Assembly (NCBI GenBank): GCA_023957375.1
Contig: JAMLHB010000001.1
Span: 496,001 to 560,000 of the forward strand
DNA length: 64,000 nucleotides
Direction of reading: 5' to 3'
DNA from: Flavobacteriales bacterium
GTDB taxonomy: Bacteria; Bacteroidota; Bacteroidia; Flavobacteriales_F; PHOS-HE28
The notes under the pieces are model-generated. The model saw only the letters and a list, made by a program, of their open reading frames with translations. It was not told the DNA's origin and searched no databases. Made by a program: the position numbers and the translations under genes. Positions 42,737-51,146 of the stretch are shown piece by piece (the stretch's first letter is position 1; the number at the start of each line of letters is the position of its first letter).

Positions 42737-44413
42737 ATGAACGTCAGAACACTCTCCATCATTGCTTCAATAGTTGCGTGGGCCCCGCTGGCCGCACAGA
42801 TCTCCACCGGCGGTATGCCCTATTCATTCCGTGCCGGGATCGGCATGGATGGGATCCCCACGGTGCAAGCCGCTCCTTTTGATGCCGTGGCCGTTGCAAC
42901 GGCCGATGCCGCCAGGCAGGCGGAAGGGAAACTGCCGGCATACGCGCGTGTGCAAGCCCTGGATGCGGGCCTGGAGGATGCGGGAAGATGGGTGCAGCTG
43001 GCCAATGGGGACCGGTTATGGCAATTGCGCGTGACCAGCGCTGGAGCCTTGGCCACGGAGCTCTACTTCGGCACATTCCACTTGCCGGACAAAGCCGTGC
43101 TGTATGTCTATGGCAATGGTGGCGACCATGTACTTGGAGGATTCACCTCGTTCAACAACCGGGATGATGGCACCTTCGCCACCAGCTTGGTGCCCGGAGA
43201 GTCCTGCATCTTGGAATACTACGAGCCCGCTGCCGTTGCAGGCGAAGGGCGGCTGCGCATCTCGGGGTTGGGCCATGCCTACCGCGATGTGGCTGAAGTG
43301 ACCGCCGCAGGCGCGTGCGAAGTGGATGTGAATTGCAGCGAAGGCAACAACTGGCACCCGCAACGCGATGCGGTGGTACGCATCAGCATTTTAAGCCAGG
43401 GGCAAAGTTTTTGGTGCAGCGGGTCGTTGGTGAACAACCTGCAGCAAAACTGCAAGCCGTATTTTCTGACGGCATTGCACTGCGCCGAAGGCAGTTCCGT
43501 TTCGGACATGAACCAGTGGAAGTTCTACTTCAACTATGAACGGAGCGGATGCGGGAGCGGTACATCCCCCTCCAACCGGACGGTATTGGGGTGCACCAAG
43601 CGCGGTTCCAGCAACGATGGGGGAGGGAACAGTGGTTCCGATTTCCTGCTGGTGGAGGCCAACAACCCAACGATCCCGGCCGCGTACCAACCGTATTGGG
43701 CCGGGTGGGACGCCACGGGCACGGGAAGCACGGGCGGTGTGGGTATCCATCATCCCGCCGGCGACCGCAAGAAGATCAGCACCTACACGGGCAATACGGT
43801 GAACAGCACTTGGAGCGGGGTGAACGGCACCCACTGGCGGGTGTCATGGGCGGCTACGGCCAATGGACACGGCGTTACCGAAGGAGGGTCCTCGGGCTCG
43901 CCGCTGTTCAATGCCGGCAAGCGGATCATCGGCACGCTCACTGGTGGCGGTTCGTGCTGTGTGGCTGGCGCTTGCGGACCGGGAACGTCACCCTCCGCCT
44001 TCGATTACTATGGCAAGGTGAGCTATCACTGGCAGAGCAACCCCGGGTCCGCCACCATGCGGCTGAAAAAATTCCTGGACCCGCAATCCACCGGTACGCT
44101 CACCATGGACGGCAGTTACAACCCTTGCGGCCCCGCCGGTGTCGGTGATGTGGACGGGGCGGTGGAGCGCCTGGCGCTTTACCCCAACCCGGCAAGCGGG
44201 GTGGCCGTGGTCGTTCTGCCCGAAAACCTCGGCCGTGGGGGCATGCTGGAAGTGCGCGACATGAGCGGCCGTCTCTTGGCCGGGCACCTCTTGCCTGCTA
44301 CGGGTGAATTCCGCTTGGATACAGCCCCCTTGGCCGGTGGAACCTATTTGTTGCGCGTGTTGGATGGCCCCCGGCTCCTGGCCACGGCACCGCTCATCGT
44401 GGTGCACCCATAG
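42737..44413 (+). CDS. Secreted trypsin-fold serine protease (lysyl-endopeptidase-like) with T9SS sorting domain
   Basis: 558 residues from the ATG at 42737, just before a signal peptide (VRTLSIIASIVAWAPLAAQ). A propeptide-like region of about 170 residues precedes the protease domain: TALHCAEG with the catalytic His, NSGSDFLLVEAN with the Asp and TEGGSSGSPLFNAGKRIIG with the Ser. Several Cys residues (CSGSLVN, NCKPYFLTALHC, SGCGSG, CCVAGACG) fit the disulfides of Achromobacter-type lysyl endopeptidases. The C-terminal 75 residues form a type A sorting domain (LALYPNPASGVAVV ... LAGGTYLLRV). It should be displayed on or released from the surface. Confidence 0.9.
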   Translation: MNVRTLSIIASIVAWAPLAAQISTGGMPYSFRAGIGMDGIPTVQAAPFDAVAVATADAARQAEGKLPAYARVQALDAGLEDAGRWVQLANGDRLWQLRVTSAGALATELYFGTFHLPDKAVLYVYGNGGDHVLGGFTSFNNRDDGTFATSLVPGESCILEYYEPAAVAGEGRLRISGLGHAYRDVAEVTAAGACEVDVNCSEGNNWHPQRDAVVRISILSQGQSFWCSGSLVNNLQQNCKPYFLTALHCAEGSSVSDMNQWKFYFNYERSGCGSGTSPSNRTVLGCTKRGSSNDGGGNSGSDFLLVEANNPTIPAAYQPYWAGWDATGTGSTGGVGIHHPAGDRKKISTYTGNTVNSTWSGVNGTHWRVSWAATANGHGVTEGGSSGSPLFNAGKRIIGTLTGGGSCCVAGACGPGTSPSAFDYYGKVSYHWQSNPGSATMRLKKFLDPQSTGTLTMDGSYNPCGPAGVGDVDGAVERLALYPNPASGVAVVVLPENLGRGGMLEVRDMSGRLLAGHLLPATGEFRLDTAPLAGGTYLLRVLDGPRLLATAPLIVVHP

Positions 44414-44777
44414 CCGACTTCCCTGGTACCGCCGGGGTGCGGGGCATTTCATCCGCGCTCCATTCATGTACCTGCAACCTGCGGAGGCCATACTTCGCTT
44501 TTAGCGAGGTACGGCTTTCCGCGCCTTCCTCCACGGTGGCGAAACGTTGCACGTCGATGTCCGTGGTGTCCGTGAACGATGCAGGCCATTGCTGTCGCAC
44601 CCATGCGATCAAGTGTGGCGTGGTATACATCTCCGTGGTCTCGAACAAGGGCGAGATCTCCACCACGGGACCGTTGCGCCAATTGCCGATGGCATAGCCA
44701 TAGATCGTGTTTTGCGCCCGGGCTGCGAGCGCCGCGAAACTGAACATCAAGGCTGCGAGGATCTGCTTGCTTCCCAT
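44394..44777 (-). CDS. Small exported protein of unknown function
   Basis: 127 residues from the ATG at 44777. A signal peptide (residues 1-21, ending at ARAQ) is followed by a short domain with IYGYAIGNWRNGPVVEISPLFETTEMYTT-like segments and no recognised family. Its end overlaps the end of the convergent protease gene by 20 bp. Confidence 0.6.
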   Translation of the reverse strand: MGSKQILAALMFSFAALAARAQNTIYGYAIGNWRNGPVVEISPLFETTEMYTTPHLIAWVRQQWPASFTDTTDIDVQRFATVEEGAESRTSLKAKYGLRRLQVHEWSADEMPRTPAVPGKSAMGAPR

Positions 44778-45015
44778 GTGGTACGTTTTGTTGCAAAGTT
44801 GTTGCCGAAGCGTCAATACACGCCTTTCGGCCGGGGCGATCGGGCGCGCACCATGTCGGGCCTTTTCGAAAACCCGCCCGGGAAACCGGCGGGGTAACCC
44901 TAAAACGTTCGCCTGCGGCCCAGGCGATGAACAGCTACGCTCGAAAGCCCTGCCCGGTGCGTACCGGGAGAGGGCTCTCGTGTCTTAATGTTTCGCCAGA
45001 TATGGGGGAATTGTG
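44778..45015. other. Non-coding stretch with one large imperfect hairpin
   Basis: No gene is supported. CGAAAGCCCT (44942-44951) pairs, with one mismatch, with AGGGCTCTCG (44971-44980). Inside it CCGGT / ACCGG forms a second stem. Part of this sequence (AGCCCTGC..GTACCGGGA) recurs at about 45208-45224. Confidence 0.5.
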
Positions 45016-45168
45016 CGACCCCGTCAGGGTCGAGTTTCCAATGATCAGGACATGCAACGTTCTTTGACCCCGTTGGGGTCACCTGAACTGATGCCGAAGC
45101 TGACCCCGAAGCGGGTCACACAGCGTAGAATCCATATTCAGCGCAGGTTTCGACCCCGGAGGGCGTCG
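45016..45168. repeat. Array of four GACCCC palindromes (REP-like)
   Basis: Four short perfect or near-perfect palindromes share a GACCCC core: 45016-45032 (CGACCC/GGGTCG), 45065-45081 (TGACCCC/GGGGTCA), 45101-45118 (TGACCC/GGGTCA) and 45151-45168 (CGAC/GTCG with a CCC..GGG inner pair). Starts are spaced 49, 36 and 50 bp. The outer base pair switches between C-G and T-A while pairing is kept. Sequences between units are unrelated. They lie between the convergent ends of two minus-strand operons and no gene overlaps them. Confidence 0.7.
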
Positions 45169-45245
45169 CACATCACAAGCACGTCGGCGCGAATAATATG
45201 ACGCGATAGCCCTGCGTACCGGGAAAGATCGAACCGGCACGTAGG

Positions 45246-45779
45246 CTACTTGTTGAAGGCGCCCATCATCCAATGGTGCTTCTCGATCTGCTCAATGAAG
45301 CCCTTCACCATGCGCTCGGTGCCGGCATCGGACAGCCCCATGGCCAGGTCCACCGTCTCATACATGCGATCCACCAGGGTTACATAGTCAGCCAGCAGGT
45401 TCTTCACCATGTCGGTGGAAGAGGGCACCGTGGCGTCCTCTTTCAGCGTGCTGGCCTTCAGGTATTCGGAAAACGTGCTCAACGGCCGTTCGTGGAACAC
45501 ACGCACACGCTCCGCGATCATGTCGATGTCTGCCTGGGCTTCGGTGTATTGCAGTTCCAGGTTTTCATGAATGTCGAAGAAGTCGCCACCGGTCACGTTC
45601 CAGTGGTAATTGCGCAACTTTTGGTAGTGCACCTGGTAATTCGCCAACAGGGTGTTCAGGGAGTGGGCCAATGCTTTCCGCTCGGCATCCGACCAGCGTA
45701 ACGAGTGGTTTCGGACGACTTTTCCGGCCGTGCTTCCCTTTTTTGCCTTGATCCCCTTGCCTGCCTTTTGCTTTGCCAT
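45246..45779 (-). CDS. dps: Dps-family ferritin-like DNA-protecting protein
   Basis: 177 residues from the ATG at 45779 (a TTG ten codons upstream is possible). The N-terminal 25 residues are very lysine-rich (MAKQKAGKGIKAKKGSTAGK), typical of tails that bind DNA. The four-helix core has the ferroxidase-site pattern NYHWNVTGGDFFDIHENLELQYTEAQADIDMIAER across the dimer interface. It should oxidise and store iron and protect DNA from peroxide. It is a single gene; the upstream region has no clear OxyR/PerR site that can be read by eye. Confidence 0.93.
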   Translation of the reverse strand: MAKQKAGKGIKAKKGSTAGKVVRNHSLRWSDAERKALAHSLNTLLANYQVHYQKLRNYHWNVTGGDFFDIHENLELQYTEAQADIDMIAERVRVFHERPLSTFSEYLKASTLKEDATVPSSTDMVKNLLADYVTLVDRMYETVDLAMGLSDAGTERMVKGFIEQIEKHHWMMGAFNK

Positions 45780-45940
45780 GGTGGTTGTGGTTTTTTTGTT
45801 CTGGACCAAACTACCCCTCGTTTTGGAGCCAGGGCCTGAGCATGGTCAGCTTCGGTCGGCCGTTCGGGTCTTTTAGGCATTGGGAGGCCGTCCGGTTGTT
45901 GCACCGGCATCCGTGCATGGGGCTTGCGCACCCCGTGCGA

Positions 45941-46318
45941 TCAGCCAACGGACCGGCGCCTCTGCCTTTTCCCGTCGATGGCCATGCCGAGCATCACCAA
46001 GAATGCGATCAATAAGCCGAGGAACTCGCGCGAATCCTCGATCACCGGTGTGGAGGCCTTCATCTCCCCGGCAATGTCGGGGAACCCTTGCTGCACCCAA
46101 TGAATGATACCCGGTGAGGCGATCAGCATCCACGCCCCGAAGATCGCCGTTACAGCGGCCAACCACCAGGCCGGATACTTGCCGAAGGCGGCCATGCTGC
46201 AGGAAACTGCAACGGCCAAGTAGCCCAGCGTCCAGTGGATGGGGTCGGGGTCGTTCAACTGGAGGTAGGCAAATGCCAGGAAGATTGCGGTGAGCAGCAG
46301 GTACATGGTCTTCTTCAT
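45941..46318 (-). CDS. TMEM220-like small membrane protein
   Basis: 125 residues from the ATG at 46318. Four hydrophobic segments with the phrase YLQLNDPDPIHWTLGY at the first loop, as in the transmembrane protein 220 family, whose function is unknown. It starts 6 bp behind the stop of the TonB-dependent receptor gene and so is probably co-transcribed with it. Confidence 0.82.
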   Translation of the reverse strand: MKKTMYLLLTAIFLAFAYLQLNDPDPIHWTLGYLAVAVSCSMAAFGKYPAWWLAAVTAIFGAWMLIASPGIIHWVQQGFPDIAGEMKASTPVIEDSREFLGLLIAFLVMLGMAIDGKRQRRRSVG

Positions 46319-46323
46319 CGGGG

Positions 46324-48651
46324 TCAGAATTCGATGCGGTAGCTCAGGTTGGGAATGATGCCAAGCTGGTACTTGGTCACTACGCCACCCTGGCGGTGAT
46401 CGTAGTAGCGGAAGGCCTCGTTGCGTGCATTGGTGGCGTTCTGCAAGTCCAGCGCCCACAATCCGGTGCGCCCTTTGCGGTCCCGCTTCAAGTAGATCCG
46501 CAGGTCCAACCGGTAGAGGTCGGCCAAGGGTGCATCCCAACCGGGTGCCAGGAAAACCGTTTGACCGATGGCGGTTGAGAGGCGCACGTCGATCGGTTGC
46601 TCGCGCATGCCACCCGCCAAGTTGACGCGGGCACTGGCACCCCAGGTGCGCACAAGGTCCTCCTTCTGTTTCCTGAATTCCTTTCCGCCCAGCACGTTCG
46701 CGGTGTAACGGCCGTCCCATCGGCTTTCAAGCTCCCCGGGGCCGTCCAAGGTGAATGTGCTCCGGTACAACGATCCGTTGGCTTGGTAGAACAGTTGGTT
46801 GGCGAACCGGTGGTCCACGCTGGCCTCTACACCCATGTTGCGGCCTTTGCCGTTGGTGGCCACTGGAAACCTGACGGGCTCGTCCCATGCATTCAGCACG
46901 CTCCAGTTGATCGGCACCATGAAATTATCCAACGCCATGATCGGGCCAATGGGCACATCGGTGAGCACTTGCATGTAGGCTTCAGCGTGCACCGACAAAC
47001 GGCCATTCACCGGGTGGTCGTACCCCAGCACCAGGTCATGCGAACGGGTGGGGCCGATAACGCGGCCGGTACCGCCGGTGGCAAAGGATTGCCACTGCGG
47101 CATTTGGGACCGCATTCCCGCGGACAGCCCGAGCACACGACCGTGCCGCATGTGCCATTGCAACCCGGCCCGGGGCTCAGCGATCGCTGTTTCGCTGAAC
47201 GTGAACCACGCAACGCCCATGCCCACATGGGCCTGTACATGCTCACTGAGGGACCAACGACCACTCACCCAGGGCCTGACCATCCATCCGGATGTGGTGC
47301 TGTTCCGCATGCCCTCGATGCGGCGTTCCAGCAGGCTTGTCCCTGCCTCATAATGGAAGCGGGCACCCGCTGCACCTTCCAGTTGCACATGGCCTGCGAG
47401 CTTGCGCTCATTCAGTTGCGCTTCCGCGCGGTATCCCACGGCGTAGTCGGGGCGCAGCCGTTCTTCCTCCCGCCTCTGGTACGCCTCCGACAGCACCATC
47501 GCAGCGCTCAGGTTGGCCTTGGCGCCCAAGGGGGCACGCATCCTTGCACCTATGGCACCCGTGGTTGAAGTGTATGTGATGTTGCGGCTGTCCTTATCGA
47601 ATTCCCACACGGCGGTGTCATGTACGGCCTCGAACTTGTTGCTGCTGCTGCCGCCCACGCCGAACAAGTGCCATTCGCCGCGCTTGCCGATCGGCAAGGC
47701 CACGTGGAAGCTCAGGTCCTGGTACGTGATGGCCTCATCGCCGAGGTCCACGCCCAAGGCACCGAGCAGGCCCACGGTGGAATACCGGTAATTCACCAAG
47801 TACGACGACCGTGTGCTTGTACCGATGGGGCCCTCGGTGCTGGCGTCAAGCCCCATCAGGCCGGCCTGCAGCGTCCATTCGCGGCGTTTTGCGTTGCCAT
47901 CGCGCAAGCGCATGTCCAGAATCCCGCCCAGCGCATTGCCATACCCCATGGGGAACACGCCGGTCAGCAACCGCGAGGTACCGAGCATCTGGGCGCTCAA
48001 CATGTTCACACCACCCCCGCTGAGCGTCGGCAGGTCCGTGGGGGTGCCGGCATTGCCCGTATGGTTCAGGTTTACCACCTCCACACCTTCCAGTAGCCAG
48101 GCGTTGGCATTGGGTGAGTTGCCGCGGATGCTCAGGTGGTTCGCCTGGTCGTTCACCGCTGCGACCCCGGGCAGGGCCGTTACCAACCGCGCCGGATCGA
48201 AGAAGGTGGCGGGCCAGCGCAGGCTCTGTTCCACCGTGAAGGCTTTCACACCCAACATCGCCGGACGTTCCCTGGCCATGGCGCTGATGGTGACCGTGCC
48301 CAAGGTATTGGCCGAGGGGGATAGCTCGATCCGCTGCACGCTCTGCTTGCCGGCCCGCAACCACAGCTCGGGAACTTCCAGCGTGTCGAACCCCATGGCC
48401 GCCACCCGCAGCGCATAGTGGCCAACGGGAATGGCCGTGATGGAATAATGGCCACTGCTGTCCGTGGCGGCCGTAAGTGACACGTTGCCCGGCGACAAGG
48501 CAACGGCCGCACCACGGACGGGCATACCCGAAATGGCATCCACCACCTGCCCCTCCACTGTGGCCATCGGCGGCTGGGCGGCCAATGGCAACAGGGCGGC
48601 GATCCATGCGCAGCACGAGGCCCAACGCAGTGCAAGTGAACAGGACGGCAT
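46324..48651 (-). CDS. TonB-dependent outer-membrane receptor
   Basis: Protein of 775 residues. A signal peptide (ending at PLAAQ, about residue 26) precedes a carboxypeptidase-like regulatory domain (VEGQVVDAISGMPVRGAAVAL ... YALRVAAMGFDTLEVPEL), the plug (LVTALPGVAAVNDQANHLSIRGNSPNANAWLLEGVEV) and a beta barrel ending in YQLGIIPNLSYRIEF with the C-terminal Phe. No SusD partner is nearby, so it is not a canonical polysaccharide-utilisation pair. The ligand is unknown; a divergent CxxCxC outer-membrane protein gene lies upstream. Confidence 0.93.
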   Translation of the reverse strand: MPSCSLALRWASCCAWIAALLPLAAQPPMATVEGQVVDAISGMPVRGAAVALSPGNVSLTAATDSSGHYSITAIPVGHYALRVAAMGFDTLEVPELWLRAGKQSVQRIELSPSANTLGTVTISAMARERPAMLGVKAFTVEQSLRWPATFFDPARLVTALPGVAAVNDQANHLSIRGNSPNANAWLLEGVEVVNLNHTGNAGTPTDLPTLSGGGVNMLSAQMLGTSRLLTGVFPMGYGNALGGILDMRLRDGNAKRREWTLQAGLMGLDASTEGPIGTSTRSSYLVNYRYSTVGLLGALGVDLGDEAITYQDLSFHVALPIGKRGEWHLFGVGGSSSNKFEAVHDTAVWEFDKDSRNITYTSTTGAIGARMRAPLGAKANLSAAMVLSEAYQRREEERLRPDYAVGYRAEAQLNERKLAGHVQLEGAAGARFHYEAGTSLLERRIEGMRNSTTSGWMVRPWVSGRWSLSEHVQAHVGMGVAWFTFSETAIAEPRAGLQWHMRHGRVLGLSAGMRSQMPQWQSFATGGTGRVIGPTRSHDLVLGYDHPVNGRLSVHAEAYMQVLTDVPIGPIMALDNFMVPINWSVLNAWDEPVRFPVATNGKGRNMGVEASVDHRFANQLFYQANGSLYRSTFTLDGPGELESRWDGRYTANVLGGKEFRKQKEDLVRTWGASARVNLAGGMREQPIDVRLSTAIGQTVFLAPGWDAPLADLYRLDLRIYLKRDRKGRTGLWALDLQNATNARNEAFRYYDHRQGGVVTKYQLGIIPNLSYRIEF

Positions 48652-48766
48652 GCTGCGATGTTACAAAAGCAGCCGGAACCAGGTGTGCCATGCGTGTAAC
48701 AAAGGGTGCAATTCCGCATCGAACCGGGGCAATCAACTGGGATGGCACCTTGATCACCCTTCAACC

Positions 48767-49726
48767 ATGATAAGACAGGTATTGGCAGGCTTGGTTCTGC
48801 CTTTGGCGGTTTCTGTTTATGCCTGCGACCAATGCAGTTGCGGTTTATTGCTTGGTGTTCAACCGAAGGACCACGCGAACAATTTCGGCCTTCAATGGCG
48901 GATGCGCTACCTCAGGGGCGACTTGATGGCCGTTGGTCCCGAGCTGCTGGTGCTCAAGCATGGTGGTGCACATGGCGATGCACCGCAGGGCACGCAAGCC
49001 AGCTACATCGAAACGTACTCGGTGCTGGAGGCGCGCGGCGAGGTTTGGTTCACGGACCGGGCCAGTGCCACGGCCAGCATTCCAGTGCTGAGCAATTTCC
49101 AAAGCGTGGACGGCGTGGCGCATGCCGACCTTCAGGCCGTGGGTGACCCGATGCTATTGGTGCGCTACGCCGTGTTCGGCTCCACCTCGGGACTGGATAC
49201 GGTGCGCTGGCGCCACCGGGTTACCGTCGGCTTGGGCGTGAAGATGCCCTTGGGGCGAAGCGATGTGGTCCAGCACGGCGAGGAGTTGGATCACGACCTG
49301 CAGCCCGGCTCCGGAACGTGGGACCCGCTGATGAGCTTGGAATACATGGTGCGCCGCAGAAACTGGGGCGCCGGACTGGGCGCAACGGCCCGGTACAATG
49401 GTGAACGGACCGACGGCTACCGCATGGGCCATAGTGGATCGCTTACCGCCGAGGTATTCCGCATCATTCCGCTGGGATCGTTCAAGGTGCTGCCCTCAGC
49501 AGGCAGTTATTGGGAGGGGGCCTTGCACGACCGGGAACACGGGGTGGCCGATGCAACAACGGGCGGTCTTGTGGTGTTCAGCCACGTGGGTTGCCGCTTG
49601 TGGTGGCACAACTTGGGCATGGCCCTTACTTGGCAGCATGCCTTGCGCAACGACCTTGGTGCTTCCATGGTCCCCAACAGGAACAGGTATACTGCAGGTG
49701 TGATTTACAATTTCGGGCAAGAATAA
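48767..49726 (+). CDS. Outer-membrane beta-barrel-like protein with N-terminal CDQCSCG motif
   Basis: 319 residues from the ATG at 48767. The signal peptide ends at VSVYA, immediately followed by CDQCSCGLLLG, a CxxCxC cluster at the mature N-terminus. The rest is rich in alternating strands with aromatic girdle positions (WRMRYLRGDLM, VRYAVFG, RYTAGVIYNFGQE) and is probably a barrel. Proteins starting with CDxCGC are seen in other Bacteroidota and are often encoded near TonB receptors, as here (divergent, 115 bp apart). A metal-related role is possible but unproven. Confidence 0.75.
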   Translation: MIRQVLAGLVLPLAVSVYACDQCSCGLLLGVQPKDHANNFGLQWRMRYLRGDLMAVGPELLVLKHGGAHGDAPQGTQASYIETYSVLEARGEVWFTDRASATASIPVLSNFQSVDGVAHADLQAVGDPMLLVRYAVFGSTSGLDTVRWRHRVTVGLGVKMPLGRSDVVQHGEELDHDLQPGSGTWDPLMSLEYMVRRRNWGAGLGATARYNGERTDGYRMGHSGSLTAEVFRIIPLGSFKVLPSAGSYWEGALHDREHGVADATTGGLVVFSHVGCRLWWHNLGMALTWQHALRNDLGASMVPNRNRYTAGVIYNFGQE

Positions 49727-49766
49727 GCGGCCAAAGCGCGGTGCAGAGGGGTTCGCAACGCGATGT

Positions 49767-51032
49767 TCAACGCCGCAGCATGCTGTAGAGGGCCTTCAGT
49801 TGCTCCACATCCTTTTTGCCGGGCCACAGATCGCCGAAGGTGGTGCCCGTGATGCGCATGAAGGCAACGGTTTGGTACATGGCGTTGATGCCGTAGGCGC
49901 ATGTGGCCGAGATGGCGGCACCGGCCATGCCGAAGCGGGGGATGAGGGTGAACCCGGTGGCCAGCGTGGCCAGCAGGCCCAGGCCCGAACCGATCACGTT
50001 GTGCACATTCCGCGCGGTACCGCTGAAAAAATGACTGTAAGCCTGCGTGGCCGCCATGGCCAGGATGCCCGGGGAGAGCAGGGCCACCAGCGGGGTGATG
50101 CCGGTGACCTCCGGGCCGAAGACCCATTGGAACACGGTGGAGGGGAGGGCAAGCAACGCCAGCACGCAGATCGTGCTGAAGGCTATGGAGGTTTTCAGGA
50201 AGGTGAGCGTGAGCGTGCGTTGCACCTCGCGGTGGCGCGTATTGCTGATCTTGCTGTACAGCACCAGCGCCAAGCTCTTGGGAACCAACCAGGCCCCTTC
50301 GGCCAGCTGGTTGGCCACCGTGTAAATACCCAACATGGACGTGCTGCGAAAACGCTCGATCAGCCAGTAGGCCAACCGGTAGTTCATCAGTTGCATGCCA
50401 TTGGCCAATTGCACATACAAGCCCTGGCGCAGCAAGGTCCGCAACACATTCACCTGGCCGTGTGCCCGGGTCGGCGCCCGCTTGTTGATGGCCCACGTGC
50501 CCAGCACCAGTGTGGATGCTGCGGACAGATAGGCGGCGTGGACATAGGCCATGGCATCGGCATCCGGCACGCGCGCCAGGAACGCGAAGGCGGCCACCAG
50601 CACCGCAGCCTGCACCACGGCGATGTAGTTGTTCGCCCGGATCCGTTGCTGGCCCACCAGTACGCTCAGGTGGATGGCGCCGATGCTCTGGATCAGGGCC
50701 AGTGCCGCCACATGCAGCGCATAGCCTTCCGGCACCAAATGCAACAAGGTGAGGATGCCCCATCCGGCCACGGTGGCCACCACGGCCCAGGCATAGCAGG
50801 GTGGAAGCAATTTGCGCAAGGGTACGCGCGGCACCAAATAGATCAATGCGCCGCCGCCCATCAGGTCCATGCCCAAGCGCACCAAGGTGATGCCCAGCAC
50901 CACCAGCCCGATCACACCCAAGCCTTCGGCCCCTAGGCGGTGCCCGGCCACCACGGCCACCAAAAGGCCCATCACCGTGGTGGCGATGCGCGAGAGGATG
51001 GTGCCGGAGATCGCCTTGAGCATGCCTGCCAT
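49767..51032 (-). CDS. Polysaccharide/oligosaccharide flippase (Wzx-like, MATE/PST superfamily)
   Basis: Protein of 421 residues with about 12 membrane helices. The N-terminal SGTILSRIATTVMGLLVAVVAGHRLGAEGLGVIGLV fits the PST family. The middle part contains LAYWLIERFRSTSMLGIYTVANQLAEG. It should move lipid-linked sugar units across the inner membrane. It lies downstream of a glycosyltransferase gene on the same strand (114-bp gap), so the two probably act on one surface glycan. Confidence 0.88.
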   Translation of the reverse strand: MAGMLKAISGTILSRIATTVMGLLVAVVAGHRLGAEGLGVIGLVVLGITLVRLGMDLMGGGALIYLVPRVPLRKLLPPCYAWAVVATVAGWGILTLLHLVPEGYALHVAALALIQSIGAIHLSVLVGQQRIRANNYIAVVQAAVLVAAFAFLARVPDADAMAYVHAAYLSAASTLVLGTWAINKRAPTRAHGQVNVLRTLLRQGLYVQLANGMQLMNYRLAYWLIERFRSTSMLGIYTVANQLAEGAWLVPKSLALVLYSKISNTRHREVQRTLTLTFLKTSIAFSTICVLALLALPSTVFQWVFGPEVTGITPLVALLSPGILAMAATQAYSHFFSGTARNVHNVIGSGLGLLATLATGFTLIPRFGMAGAAISATCAYGINAMYQTVAFMRITGTTFGDLWPGKKDVEQLKALYSMLRR

Positions 51033-51146
51033 CAGCCTTGCTTTGTTTACCGGGCCCAGTTCCGCCCCGCATCACGCCCTTCCGTAGGGCCGGCCAACGG
51101 CACGAGGCCGGTGGTGCCACACGCTGCGGTGGTGCAGGACGCGGGT

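Noticed and set aside
45016-45168. CRISPR-like array
   Set aside because: The repeats are 17-18 bp palindromes with differing sequences, spacers vary between about 19 and 33 bp, and no cas gene is present.
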